Positions 34,083-42,044 of a stretch of DNA of 64,000 nucleotides are shown one piece after another; within the stretch, counting starts at the first letter, position 1; each line of letters opens with the position of its first letter. The translations under genes and the position numbers were made by a program. The stretch comes from Saccharopolyspora kobensis. Its GTDB lineage: Bacteria; Actinomycetota; Actinomycetes; Mycobacteriales; Pseudonocardiaceae. The stretch spans positions 1 to 64,000 of the forward strand of contig NZ_FNVB01000012.1 in the NCBI RefSeq assembly GCF_900108315.1, read 5' to 3'. Below the pieces are notes generated by a model. The model saw only the letters and a program-made list of their open reading frames with translations, was not told the DNA's origin and ran no database searches.

Positions 34083-34948
34083 AGTTCACGTTATCGGTGG
34101 CGATGAGCCCGCTGGACCAGCTCGCCGGGCTGGCCCGCACCGCGGAGGAGTGCGGCTTCGCCGCCATCGCGCTGCCCGATTCGCTGTTCTACTCCGAGCA
34201 GGTTTCCGCGGCCTACCCGTACACGCCGGACGGCTCGCGGATGTGGAACGCCGAAACGCCTTGGGCCGACCCGCTGATCGCCGCCGCGGCGATGGGCGCG
34301 GTCACCTCGAAGCTGCGCTTCTACACCTCGGTGCTCAAGCTCGGCCCGCGCAACCCGGTGCTGCTGGCTCGTCAGCTGGCGTCGGTCGCGGTGCTCACCG
34401 GCGATCGCTTCGGGCTCGGCATCGGGCTCGGCTGGGCGCCGGAGGAGTTCGAGTGGTGCGGCGCGCCCTACGCCAAGCGCGGCGCGCGCGTGGACGAGGC
34501 CATCGAAGTGCTGCGGCTGATCCTCGGCGGCGGGATGGTCGAGCACCACGGCGAGTTCTTCGACTTCGACCGCCTGCAGATGAGCCCGGCACCGGCCGCT
34601 CCGGTGCCGATCTACATCGGCGGGCACACCGAGCCCGCGCTGCGGCGAGCGGCCCGGGTCGGCGACGGCTGGGCCTCGGCGATGATGACGCTGGAGGAGC
34701 TGCGCACCACCATCGACCGGCTCGCCGAGCTGCGCGCCGAGCACGGCCGCTCCGAAGTGCCGTTCGAGATCCAGGCGGTGTGCGTGGACCGCTTCGGCGC
34801 GTCCGGCTACCGCGAGCAGGCCGAGGTCGGCGTGACGGACGCGATCGTGGTCCCGTGGCTGTTCGACGGGCACGGCTTCGACGCCGATCTGCGCGTCAAG
34901 CAGGACTCCATCCGCAAGTTCGCCGACGAGGTCATCGGGCAGTTCTGA
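34079..34948 (+). CDS. LLM-class oxidoreductase, F420-type
   Basis: This 289-residue luciferase-like barrel has MKFTLSVAMSPLDQLAGLAR, FAAIALPDSLFYSEQ, LTGDRFGLGIGLGWAPEEFE and PVPIYIGGHTEPALRRAARV. It is related to but distinct from the LLM protein at 29686. The ATG overlaps the ltp3 stop (ATGA), so it is translated with ltp3/ltp4. The cofactor F420 rather than FMN is inferred from the family. A second reductase in this operon suggests a reductive step tied to the Ltp3/Ltp4 reaction. Confidence 0.85.
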   Translation: MKFTLSVAMSPLDQLAGLARTAEECGFAAIALPDSLFYSEQVSAAYPYTPDGSRMWNAETPWADPLIAAAAMGAVTSKLRFYTSVLKLGPRNPVLLARQLASVAVLTGDRFGLGIGLGWAPEEFEWCGAPYAKRGARVDEAIEVLRLILGGGMVEHHGEFFDFDRLQMSPAPAAPVPIYIGGHTEPALRRAARVGDGWASAMMTLEELRTTIDRLAELRAEHGRSEVPFEIQAVCVDRFGASGYREQAEVGVTDAIVVPWLFDGHGFDADLRVKQDSIRKFADEVIGQF

Positions 34949-35027
34949 GCGTCCACGAGGTCGCAGACCGCCGCGCGGCGGTCGTCCCATGAGCGTGAGA
35001 ATCACCGCACCGGACTCGGAGGAAACC

Positions 35028-35471
35028 ATGGTCGAGGGCGTGCACTGGTCCGCCAGCACGGAACCGCACCCGGCGCGCGACGCGGCGCTGAGGTCGATGA
35101 GCGCGGTGACCCGCGGCGAGAAGGACGAATGGGTGGCGCTGTTCGCCCCCGACGGCTTCGTCGAGGACCCGGTCGGGCCGTCGGTCTTCGACCCGGAGGG
35201 CCGCGGTCACCACGGCCACGAGGGCATCGCGGCGTTCTGGGACCTGGCCATCGCCCAGGCCGACCGGATCGAGTTCCACATCCAGGACTCGTTCGCGGCG
35301 GGCCGGGAGGTCGCCAACACCGGGCACATCACGACGTTCCTCCCGGACGGCAGCACGATGGACGCCGAGGGCGTCTTCGTCTACCACGTCGACGAATCGG
35401 GCCTGATCCGCTCGATGCGCGCCTTCTGGGAGTTCGACCGAGCGCTGAAGACCCTCCGCGCAGCGGAGTGA
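35028..35471 (+). CDS. Ketosteroid-isomerase-like (SnoaL/NTF2-fold) protein
   Basis: This 147-residue NTF2-fold protein carries the two ketosteroid-isomerase signatures: LFAPDGFVEDPVG (the catalytic-Asp loop) and VDESGLIRSMRAFWEFDRAL (the Met-Arg-Ala-Phe-Trp strand). This supports a delta5-to-delta4 3-ketosteroid isomerase or a close steroid-binding relative. ATG 35028 is chosen for its strong site GGAGGAAACC; an ATG at 34989 lacks one. It is the last gene of the plus-strand run begun by the DUF35 protein, and a hairpin follows the stop. Activity is inferred. Confidence 0.8.
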   Translation: MVEGVHWSASTEPHPARDAALRSMSAVTRGEKDEWVALFAPDGFVEDPVGPSVFDPEGRGHHGHEGIAAFWDLAIAQADRIEFHIQDSFAAGREVANTGHITTFLPDGSTMDAEGVFVYHVDESGLIRSMRAFWEFDRALKTLRAAE

Positions 35472-35483
35472 TCCGAACCAGGA

Positions 35484-35523
35484 GAAGGGCGCCTCGACCA
35501 GGCCGTTGGTCGAGGCGCCCTTC
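35484..35523. terminator. 17-bp perfect hairpin, GAAGGG type, between convergent genes
   Basis: Arms GAAGGGCGCCTCGACCA and its complement flank a 6-nt loop, 12 nt after the isomerase-like gene. The outer part resembles the hairpin at 27810. Confidence 0.85.
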
Positions 35524-35549
35524 ACCCACCCGGTCGGGTGCACCGATGT

Positions 35550-35593
35550 GCAATTTCAATTGAAATCAGAGGGTAGATTTCCATTGAAATTGC
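35550..35593. repeat. Palindromic repeat, GCAATTTCAATTGAAATC family, copy 4
   Basis: 18-nt arms with one mismatch flank an 8-nt spacer. It lies between the terminator hairpin and the 3' end of cyp125. Confidence 0.88.
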
Positions 35594-35648
35594 GGAAGTG
35601 CACGACCGCCGGCGCGCCGGTTTCCCGGTACGCCGGCGGTTCAGCGGG

Positions 35649-36875
35649 TCAGCTGTACTGGACCTGGACCTCCTTGATGCCGTTGAGCCAGCCGGAGCGC
35701 AGGCGGCGGGGGTCGCCGACGCGCTTGATGTCCGGCATCTGATCGGCGATCGCGTTGAAGATCAGGTCGATCTCCAGGCGAGCCAGGTTGGCACCGAGGC
35801 AGAAGTGCGCGCCGGTACCGCCGAACCCGACGTGCGGGTTCGGGTCGCGGGTGATGTCGAAGCGCTCCGGCTCGTCGAAGACCTCCGGGTCGAAGTTCGC
35901 CGAGCTGTAGAACAGCCCCACCCGCTGGCCCTGCTTGATCGGCACCCCGCCGAGCTCGGTGTCGGCGAGGGCGGTGCGCTGGAACGACACCACCGGAGTC
36001 GCCCACCGGACGATCTCATCGGCCGTCGTCTTCGGCCGCTGCTCCTTGTACAGCTCCCACTGGTCGGGGTTGTCCAGGAAGGCCAGCATGCCGTGGGTGA
36101 TCGCGTTGCGGGTGGTCTCGTTGCCCGCCACCGCCAGCAGGATCGCGAAGAAGCCGAACTCGTCGGAGGTCAGCGCGGTGCCGTCGATGTCGGCGTGCAC
36201 GAGCTTGGTCACGATGTCGTCCATCGGGCAACCGCGCCGCTCTTCGGCCATGTTGCTGAAGTAGCCGAGGATCTCGGCCGCGGCGACGTCGGGCTGCACG
36301 CCGTACTCGGGGTCGTCGTAGCCGATCATCTGGTTGGACCAGTCGAAGATCTCCTTGCGGTGCTCCTGGGGCACGCCGAGCAGCTCGGCGATCGCCTGCA
36401 GCGGCAGTTCGCAGGCCACGTCCGTGACGAAGTCGCCGCTGCCGTTCTCGCGGGCCTCGGCGACGATGCGCTGCGCCCGTGCCTGCAGCGTCGCTTCCAG
36501 GGTCTTGATGGCGCGCGGCGTGAACCCGCGCTGCACGATCTGGCGCAGCTTGGTGTGCTGCGGCGGATCCATGTTGATCATGATGAACCGCTGCAGCTCG
36601 ATCTGCTCGCGGGTCATGCTGTCGTTGAACCGGATGATCGCGGTGTTCTCCCTGGTCGAGAACACGTCGGAACGCCGGGAGACCTCCTTGACGTCGGCGT
36701 GCTTGCTGACCACCCAGAAACCACCGTCGTCGAAGCCACCGCACCGGTCGGGCTGTTCGTTCCACCACACCGGCGCGGTGCTGCGGAGCTCGGCGAACTC
36801 GGCCAGCGGTAGCCGTTCGGCGAGCAGATCGGGATCGGTGAAGTCGAAGCCCTCCGGAATGCGCGGCGCGACCAC
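35649..36875 (-). CDS. cyp125: Steroid C26-monooxygenase, cytochrome P450 CYP125
   Basis: This 408-residue P450 begins PRIPEGFDFTDPDLLAERLP. It has the I-helix AGNETTR (about 250), K-helix EIVR and heme-ligand loop FGGTGAHFCLGANLAR (Cys359), and ends with LRSGWLNGIKEVQV. Long runs agree with CYP125A1, which hydroxylates and oxidises C26/C27 of cholest-4-en-3-one to start side-chain breakdown. It is divergent from fadA5, as in M. tuberculosis (Rv3545c/Rv3546), but is not joined to chsE1 here. A KstR-type operator lies 33 nt upstream. Electron partners (fdxD-type ferredoxin) are not in the window. Confidence 0.96.
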   Translation of the reverse strand: MVAPRIPEGFDFTDPDLLAERLPLAEFAELRSTAPVWWNEQPDRCGGFDDGGFWVVSKHADVKEVSRRSDVFSTRENTAIIRFNDSMTREQIELQRFIMINMDPPQHTKLRQIVQRGFTPRAIKTLEATLQARAQRIVAEARENGSGDFVTDVACELPLQAIAELLGVPQEHRKEIFDWSNQMIGYDDPEYGVQPDVAAAEILGYFSNMAEERRGCPMDDIVTKLVHADIDGTALTSDEFGFFAILLAVAGNETTRNAITHGMLAFLDNPDQWELYKEQRPKTTADEIVRWATPVVSFQRTALADTELGGVPIKQGQRVGLFYSSANFDPEVFDEPERFDITRDPNPHVGFGGTGAHFCLGANLARLEIDLIFNAIADQMPDIKRVGDPRRLRSGWLNGIKEVQVQYS

Positions 36876-36908
36876 GGCTACCTCCTACGCGGGAATCCGA
36901 TCAAGAAA

Positions 36909-36922
36909 TGAAACGAGTTCTA
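36909..36922. promoter_or_regulatory. KstR-type operator (TGAAACGAGTTCTA)
   Basis: Full match to TNNAACNNGTTNNA, 33 nt upstream of cyp125. Confidence 0.88.
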
Positions 36923-37032
36923 CGCTAGAGAGAAGCACATTCGGCGGGTTCAGTAAACCCCTGTAACTCGGCCCGAATCGAGCAAGGTTCAGGTTTTTCG
37001 AACAAGTCCACCCGGACGCCTTGTCGGCCAAC

Positions 37033-37046
37033 AGGAACGTGTTCTA
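37033..37046. promoter_or_regulatory. KstR-type operator (AGGAACGTGTTCTA)
   Basis: It matches except the first base. It lies 36 nt upstream of the fadA5 GTG, in the cyp125-fadA5 divergent gap. Confidence 0.8.
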
Positions 37047-37082
37047 ATTTTGATCGACGATGCCGTCCGAAGGGAGTACCTG

Positions 37083-38219
37083 GTGGGCAACCCGGTGATC
37101 GTGGACGCGGTCCGCACCCCGATCGGCAAGCGCCGCGGCCGGCTCTCCGGCCTGCACGCGGCCGAGATCCTCGGCGCGGCCCAACGCGGCCTGCTCGACC
37201 GCGCCGGTATCGACGCCGCCGAAGTCGACCAGGCGATCGGCGGCTGCGTGACCCAGGCGGGCGAGCAGTCGAACAACATCACCCGCACCGCCTGGCTGCA
37301 CTCCGGCCTGCCGCACCAGGTCGGCTGCACCACCGTCGACGCCCAGTGCGGCTCGGCGCAGCAGGCCACGCACCTGATCGCCGGGCTGATCGCCACCGAC
37401 GCCGTGCGCGTCGGGATCTCCTGCGGCGTCGAGGCGATGAGCCGGGTGCCGCTGCGCAGCAACCTCGGCACGGACGTCGGCACGCCGCGCCCGGACTCCT
37501 GGGACATCGACCTGCCGAACCAGTACCTGGCAGCGGACCGGATCGCGGCCAACCGCGGCCTGAGCCGCGAGGACATCGACGCCTTCGGCCTGCGCTCACA
37601 AGAGCGCGCCCAGACCGCGTGGCGGGAGGGCCGCTTCGACCGCGAGATCGTCCCGGTGCAGGTGCCCGACGGTGAACCGGTCACTCGCGACGAAGGCCTG
37701 CGCGAGACCAGCATGCAGGCCCTCGGCGGGCTGAAACCCGTTCTGGAGGACGGGTTGCACACGGCGGGCACGTCCTCGCAGATCTCCGACGGAGCGGCCG
37801 CGGTGCTGCTGGCCGACGCCGACCGCGCGGCCGAGCTGGGCCTGCGCCCCCGCGCCCGCATCGTCGCGCAGTGCCTGGTGGGCGGCGAGCCCTACTACCA
37901 CCTGGACGGGCCGGTGCAGGCCACGCAGCGGGTGCTGGAGCTCAGCGGGATGAAGATCGGCGACATCGACCTTTTCGAGGTCAACGAGGCGTTCGCCTCG
38001 GTGGTGCTCTCGTGGGCGGCGGTGCACGAGCCGGACCTGGACCGGGTCAACGTCAACGGCGGCGCGATCGCGCTCGGCCACCCGGTCGGCAGCACCGGAG
38101 CGCGCCTGATCACCACGGCCCTGCACGAACTCGAACGCAGCGACGCCAGCACGGCCCTGATCACCATGTGCGCAGGCGGAGCACTCGCCACCGCGACCAT
38201 CATCGAACGCCTCCGCTGA
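37083..38219 (+). CDS. fadA5: Steroid side-chain beta-ketothiolase FadA5
   Basis: This 378-residue thiolase has catalytic Cys89 in VDAQCGSAQQATH, histidine loop NGGAIALGHPVGSTGAR and second cysteine in TMCAGGALAT. Phrases such as GGCVTQAGEQSNN and GEPYYHLDGPVQATQ match FadA5 (Rv3546), which removes acetyl- or propionyl-CoA from the 22/24-oxo side-chain CoA. GTG 37083 has AGGGAG upstream. It starts the plus-strand unit controlled by the operator at 37033, and a hairpin follows. Confidence 0.96.
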   Translation: MGNPVIVDAVRTPIGKRRGRLSGLHAAEILGAAQRGLLDRAGIDAAEVDQAIGGCVTQAGEQSNNITRTAWLHSGLPHQVGCTTVDAQCGSAQQATHLIAGLIATDAVRVGISCGVEAMSRVPLRSNLGTDVGTPRPDSWDIDLPNQYLAADRIAANRGLSREDIDAFGLRSQERAQTAWREGRFDREIVPVQVPDGEPVTRDEGLRETSMQALGGLKPVLEDGLHTAGTSSQISDGAAAVLLADADRAAELGLRPRARIVAQCLVGGEPYYHLDGPVQATQRVLELSGMKIGDIDLFEVNEAFASVVLSWAAVHEPDLDRVNVNGGAIALGHPVGSTGARLITTALHELERSDASTALITMCAGGALATATIIERLR

Positions 38220-38222
38220 ACC

Positions 38223-38268
38223 TCCGTGAGTGTTTTGGGGTGTCCTAGCGCCCCAAAACACTCACGGA
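38223..38268. terminator. 18-bp perfect hairpin, CCGTGAG-type repeat copy 2
   Basis: Arms TCCGTGAGTGTTTTGGGG and its complement flank a 10-nt loop. It lies between fadA5 and the FGE-like gene, whose stop codon is inside the right arm. It marks the left edge of the non-sterol island at 38.2-42.0 kb. Confidence 0.85.
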
Positions 38269-38909
38269 AGCCGACGTGCCAGGCGGAACCCGAGGTCCTC
38301 GACGCGGAACGTCGGGTGGCTCTTGCGGCGGCAGGACGCCCGGCAAGCGCGCGGCGGGTCGAACGCGCCTCCACCGCGGAACACCCGGTACGGGCCGTAG
38401 CGGCGCGGGTCGTAGCGGTCCCAGCACCACTCCCAGACGTTGCCGATCATGTCGTGGAAGCCCCACGCATTCGGCGCCCTGGTCGCGACGTCGTGGACCC
38501 GCTCCCCCGAGTTCCCGCGATACCAGGCGATTTCGTCCAGCTCGCCGTAGCGGACGCCGGAGCTCCCGGCCCGGCACGCGTGCTCCCACTCCGCCTCGGA
38601 CGGCAGGCGGAAGCCGTCGGCCGCCCAGTCGCAGAGCACGCCCACTCCGTCGGCATCGTCGCTGGTCGAGTAGCACGGTGCGAGGCCCGAGTCCCGCGAG
38701 AGCCGGTTGCAGAACTCGATCGCGTCGAGCCACGACACCTCGGTCATCGGTGTGCGCGGTGAATTCGTTTCTGCTGCGCGGAGAACAGCGTGGTAATCCG
38801 CGCGGGTCACCGGTTGCGGGGCCAGCTGGAAGGCCTCGACATCGACCTGCCAGCTGGTCTTCGCACCTTCGTCCCGCAGCGCGATCCGGCCCGCCGGGAC
38901 GTCGATCAC
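38262..38909 (-). CDS. Formylglycine-generating-enzyme/sulfatase-modifying-factor (FGE-sulfatase) domain protein
   Basis: This 215-residue protein is essentially one FGE-sulfatase (C-type-lectin-like) domain: FQLAPQPVTRADYHAVL, FRLPSEAEWEHACRAG, NAWGFHDMIGNVWEWCWDRY and RVFRGGGAFD, ending RVEDLGFRLARR. Two cysteines (RACRASC) stand near where true FGEs keep the catalytic pair but with altered spacing, so catalysis is doubtful. Stand-alone domains of this fold often act as binding or sensor modules beside STAND and conflict genes. It overlaps the DUF4180 stop (GTGA) and is third in an HTH-DUF4180-FGE operon divergent from a NACHT gene. Confidence 0.85.
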   Translation of the reverse strand: MIDVPAGRIALRDEGAKTSWQVDVEAFQLAPQPVTRADYHAVLRAAETNSPRTPMTEVSWLDAIEFCNRLSRDSGLAPCYSTSDDADGVGVLCDWAADGFRLPSEAEWEHACRAGSSGVRYGELDEIAWYRGNSGERVHDVATRAPNAWGFHDMIGNVWEWCWDRYDPRRYGPYRVFRGGGAFDPPRACRASCRRKSHPTFRVEDLGFRLARRLP

Positions 38910-39271
38910 GCGTTCAGGCGGGCGTCGAGCGCGGGCAGGTCGGGCAGGAACCAGACGTGCTTGGCCCGGTTCGACTCGCGGACCAGCGCGCGCAGCGCCG
39001 AGCTGGACTCCAGGTGCTCCGAGATGTCGCCGATGATCGCCAGCTTCACGTGGTAGTTGACGAACTTCTGCATCACTTCACCGGCGAAACCGCTGCTCAG
39101 CTTGAAGAACCGCGCGTCGAGCCGGGAGACGGGCAGCGCGACCAGATCACCGCCGTAGGACGCGCCGATGAGGTCCAGCGCGTCCTGAACGGTCGCGACC
39201 TCCGGCCCGTCGGCGTCGCACACCAGCACCTGCACGCCGGCCCGTTCCTGCATCACGTCAGCCATTCCCAC
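38906..39271 (-). CDS. DUF4180 domain protein
   Basis: This 121-residue protein matches the DUF4180 pattern: VQDALDLIGASYGGDLVALP, LDARFFKLSSGFAGEVMQKF, HVKLAIIGDISEHLESSSAL and ESNRAKHVWFLPD. The family is small, soluble and uncharacterised, often encoded next to HTH regulators. Its start overlaps the upstream HTH gene by 14 nt and its stop overlaps the FGE gene, so the three are co-translated. An internal ATG two codons later is an alternative start. Confidence 0.85.
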   Translation of the reverse strand: MGMADVMQERAGVQVLVCDADGPEVATVQDALDLIGASYGGDLVALPVSRLDARFFKLSSGFAGEVMQKFVNYHVKLAIIGDISEHLESSSALRALVRESNRAKHVWFLPDLPALDARLNA

Positions 39272-39704
39272 CCTCCCCTGAGTGCATTCCGCCCTCGATC
39301 ACGGCCTCCAACAGCCGCAACACCTCGGCGGTGTCCCCGGCACTGCCGAGCACCACGACCTTCAACCGGTGCCGCTCCTCGTCGTAGACGGTCTGAACGC
39401 GCAACGGCCGCGACGCCTCGCGCGCGGAGTTGACCCCGGCCAGCACGAGAGTGCCCAGCCGGTCCGCCGACCTCCGGTCGACACCGTCGACCTGCACGAT
39501 GCTCGACACCTCCACCGAGACAGCGGCCGTCGGAACCGGCGCCTGCTGCCCGGTGAACGCCTCCAGATCGGACCGCGAGATCCGGTACTGCTTCCCGATC
39601 CGAACAGCGTTGAGCCGCCCACCGCGGATGTATCCCCGCACCGTGCGCACATGCAGACCGAGCAGGTCAGCAACCTGCTCCACCGAGTACATTTCTTCCT
39701 CCAT
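39258..39704 (-). CDS. MerR/excisionase-type helix-turn-helix protein
   Basis: This 148-residue protein has an N-terminal winged HTH of the excisionase/MerR type (MYSVEQVADLLGLHVRTVRG through IGKQYRISRSDLEAFTG, residues 5-52). A C-terminal alpha/beta domain of about 90 residues follows (VEVSSIVQVDGVDRRSADRL, LRVQTVYDEERHRLKVVVLG) that I do not recognise. It is first in the HTH-DUF4180-FGE operon and divergent from the NACHT gene, so it probably regulates both directions through the dyad at 39714-39746. An excisionase role is unlikely: no integrase or att site is present. Confidence 0.85.
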   Translation of the reverse strand: MEEEMYSVEQVADLLGLHVRTVRGYIRGGRLNAVRIGKQYRISRSDLEAFTGQQAPVPTAAVSVEVSSIVQVDGVDRRSADRLGTLVLAGVNSAREASRPLRVQTVYDEERHRLKVVVLGSAGDTAEVLRLLEAVIEGGMHSGEGGNG

Positions 39705-39713
39705 CGTTCCCTA

Positions 39714-39746
39714 AACGTACCTCATAAGGGGCCGATAGGGTACGTT
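39714..39746. promoter_or_regulatory. Candidate operator of the HTH-DUF4180-FGE / NACHT island
   Basis: Arms AACGTACC and GGTACGTT are separated by 17 nt, starting 9 nt before the HTH gene's start codon. A second short echo (CCTCATAAGGGG, GATAGGG) lies inside. It is placed for autoregulation. Confidence 0.5.
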
Positions 39747-39890
39747 AAGTGCTGTAAATCGTCGCGACGAGTGAGAGTGACCCGCAGGGGTGATCGATCT
39801 AGTCGGCTCGCGAGCCACCCAGGGCACGCCGCAGCGGACGAATCTCATGCAGTCGCACACCGCGCGGGCCACTACGGCACACTGTGCGGG

Positions 39891-41948
39891 GTGGCGGAAG
39901 GCGATGGGGTCCGTACAACGATCGACAAGTCCGTGATCAGGACCAACCTGCAAATCGGCACCATGCATGGCGACATCTCGATGTTGTCCGTTGCTGCCGG
40001 TGAGCTGGCGTCGACGGTCCGGCATCTTGCCGGTGAAGTGCGTGCGCTGAGCGCGAAGGAGCTGCGGAGCTGGGGAATTCGCGGCCAGGACGCGCTACCG
40101 GTGCGCTGGGATGCCGCTGCGCCGGAACTTGTCGACGACGGGGAGAGTGCGCAGGATGGCGCTGAGCCGGTGTCTCTGGCCGGGCAGTTCGGCTCCATCC
40201 TGACGACCTTCGAGGCTGTCGGATCGAGGCGGTTGATCATCCTGGGGCGGGCAGGTGCCGGCAAGACGGTGCTGGCCCATCGCTTGATCCTCGACTTGAT
40301 CGAGGACAGCGGTGCGCCGCACACCGGCCCGGTACCGGTGCTGTTCAGCCTCAGCGACTGGGATCCCGAGACCGATCTGGCGAGCTGGTTGACCGGGCGC
40401 CTGGTCCGCGACTTCCCGTTCCTCGACACCAAGGATTCCACCACCGGAAAGCGGCTGGCCGAAGTGTTCGTCGACCGAGGCCTGGTGCTACCCGTGCTGG
40501 ACGGCTTCGACGAACTCCCCGAAATGCGCTACCGGGATGCGGTCAAGCAGATCAGCGCACTCGACCTTCCATTGGTCGTCACCAGCCGGCCGGAGCAGTA
40601 CGCCGAGGCTGCCCGCCGAGTCAGGCCCATCGGCGGCGCCGCGGCCGTTCAACTCGAAGACCTCACCCTCGACCAAGCCCAGCGCTACTTGCGCCAGAAC
40701 ACCAGCAAGCTCCGCGCTCCGGCGTGGGATGCGGTGTTCCGTCAGCTCCGGACCGCTCCCGAGGAACCCACGAGCCGGAGCGTGGCGTCGGTGTTGACCA
40801 CGCCGTTGATGGTGATGCTGACTCGCACCGTCTACAACGACGACGGCCCGAACCGCGACCCTCGCGAACTCCTCGACATCGCGCGCTTTCCCACCACCAC
40901 GGTTTTGCAGGACCACCTGCTGGATGCCTACTTGGCGAGCGTCTACACCCGCCAGGCTCCAGGGCCGCGCAACGGACGACGTCCAAACTGGACTCCTGAT
41001 CAAGCCCGCCGCTGGCTCGGCCACCTCGCCACCCACCTTCAGAACCGCAAAACCCACGATCTCACCTGGTGGCAAGTACCCAGCACCCTGAACCGTCAGA
41101 CCAGAATTCTCTTCACCACAGCCATCGTCACCAGCGCGGTCGGGTTCGTGACCGGGCTCGTGGCCGGGCTCCTGACCGGAATGGTGGACGGGATCGTGCA
41201 CGGGTTTTGGGACGGACTCAGGGACGGGATCCTGACCGGGATCGCGCTCGGGCCCGCGACCGGGCTGGCAAGCGGACTCATTAACGAAAGACAATTTTCG
41301 CAATGGCATTCGCGACGTCAACCCGAACGACTCCACCTCAGAGCTCCCCGCCAGGATCGACGACCACGCTCTCGATCGGCACCTCTGAGAAAGTTGGCAT
41401 CCGAGTTCAACAACGGACTGCTGTTCGGGCTCGCGCTCGGGCTCGTGTTCGGGTCGGTGTTCGGGCCCGGGTACGGGCTCGCGCTTGGCAGCGCGCTTGG
41501 GATCGTGCTTGGTACCGCGAACTTCGTCGTGTCAGCACTCGGAGACACCTATGATCCGCACGCCACTGACCCGTGGACGCTCTTGAATCTGGATCGGAAG
41601 ATCACACTCATCCGAATGGCCATCGCGGTGATACTCATAGGCACTGTTTTCGCAGTCATGACCTTGTACAGATTCGGGCCCGAGCTCGAAAGGAACTTCG
41701 CCTTGTACGTGCCGGCTCTCCTGCCGTTCGCGCTACTCGCCGGAGTAGTTCGGTTGACGTTCTCGGCGTGGGGGACATGGGTGATGTTCGTGCGCCTGTG
41801 GCTGCCGCTGACGCGCCGATTGCCGTGGCGGCCGAAGCTCTTCATCGAGGACGCCCACGAGCGGGGCGTCCTGCGCACAGCAGGCTCGGCCTACCAGTTC
41901 CGCCACGCCCGGCTACGCGACCGTCTCGCTCAGTGGCACCGAAACTAG
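39891..41948 (+). CDS. NACHT-domain NTPase with C-terminal multi-pass membrane region
   Basis: This NLR-like protein of about 685 residues has, in order: a short N-terminal segment with NLQIGTMHG (19-27); helices; NACHT Walker A GRAGAGKT (119-126); Walker B LVLPVLDGFDELP (198-210); sensor-like VVTSRPEQYAEAAR; helical ARC region; then hydrophobic Gly-rich segments at about 405-463 and 508-550 and two more helices (about 570-633). The tail FRHARLRDRLAQWH is common to actinobacterial NACHT membrane proteins. No clear ribosome site fixes the start: GTG 39891 is the best placed, GTG 39933 is possible. NACHT proteins include bacterial antiphage NLRs. Its role is inferred, and the island context suggests conflict or defence. 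Confidence 0.88.
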   Translation: MAEGDGVRTTIDKSVIRTNLQIGTMHGDISMLSVAAGELASTVRHLAGEVRALSAKELRSWGIRGQDALPVRWDAAAPELVDDGESAQDGAEPVSLAGQFGSILTTFEAVGSRRLIILGRAGAGKTVLAHRLILDLIEDSGAPHTGPVPVLFSLSDWDPETDLASWLTGRLVRDFPFLDTKDSTTGKRLAEVFVDRGLVLPVLDGFDELPEMRYRDAVKQISALDLPLVVTSRPEQYAEAARRVRPIGGAAAVQLEDLTLDQAQRYLRQNTSKLRAPAWDAVFRQLRTAPEEPTSRSVASVLTTPLMVMLTRTVYNDDGPNRDPRELLDIARFPTTTVLQDHLLDAYLASVYTRQAPGPRNGRRPNWTPDQARRWLGHLATHLQNRKTHDLTWWQVPSTLNRQTRILFTTAIVTSAVGFVTGLVAGLLTGMVDGIVHGFWDGLRDGILTGIALGPATGLASGLINERQFSQWHSRRQPERLHLRAPRQDRRPRSRSAPLRKLASEFNNGLLFGLALGLVFGSVFGPGYGLALGSALGIVLGTANFVVSALGDTYDPHATDPWTLLNLDRKITLIRMAIAVILIGTVFAVMTLYRFGPELERNFALYVPALLPFALLAGVVRLTFSAWGTWVMFVRLWLPLTRRLPWRPKLFIEDAHERGVLRTAGSAYQFRHARLRDRLAQWHRN

Positions 41949-41984
41949 CTCGACGCACCGCCTCGCGGTCCAGCAGCCCAAAGC

Positions 41985-42032
41985 CCCCGTGAGTGCTTTG
42001 TGGGGTTATAGAACCACAAAGCACTCACGGGG
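41985..42032. terminator. 19-bp perfect hairpin, CCGTGAG-type repeat copy 3
   Basis: Arms CCCCGTGAGTGCTTTGTGG and its complement flank a 10-nt loop, between the convergent NACHT and hsaB genes. It closes the island on the right; copy 2 closes it on the left. Confidence 0.85.
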
Positions 42033-42044
42033 CCTGGGCGGTCG

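Noticed and set aside
38262..38909. Active formylglycine-generating enzyme for a sulfatase
   Set aside because: No sulfatase gene in the window, the protein is shorter than typical FGEs, and the cysteine spacing differs. A binding or sensor role is more likely.
39258..39704. Excisionase of a prophage or integrative element
   Set aside because: No integrase, tRNA gene, attachment-site duplication or phage genes are nearby; the HTH is first in a small operon with DUF4180 and FGE genes.
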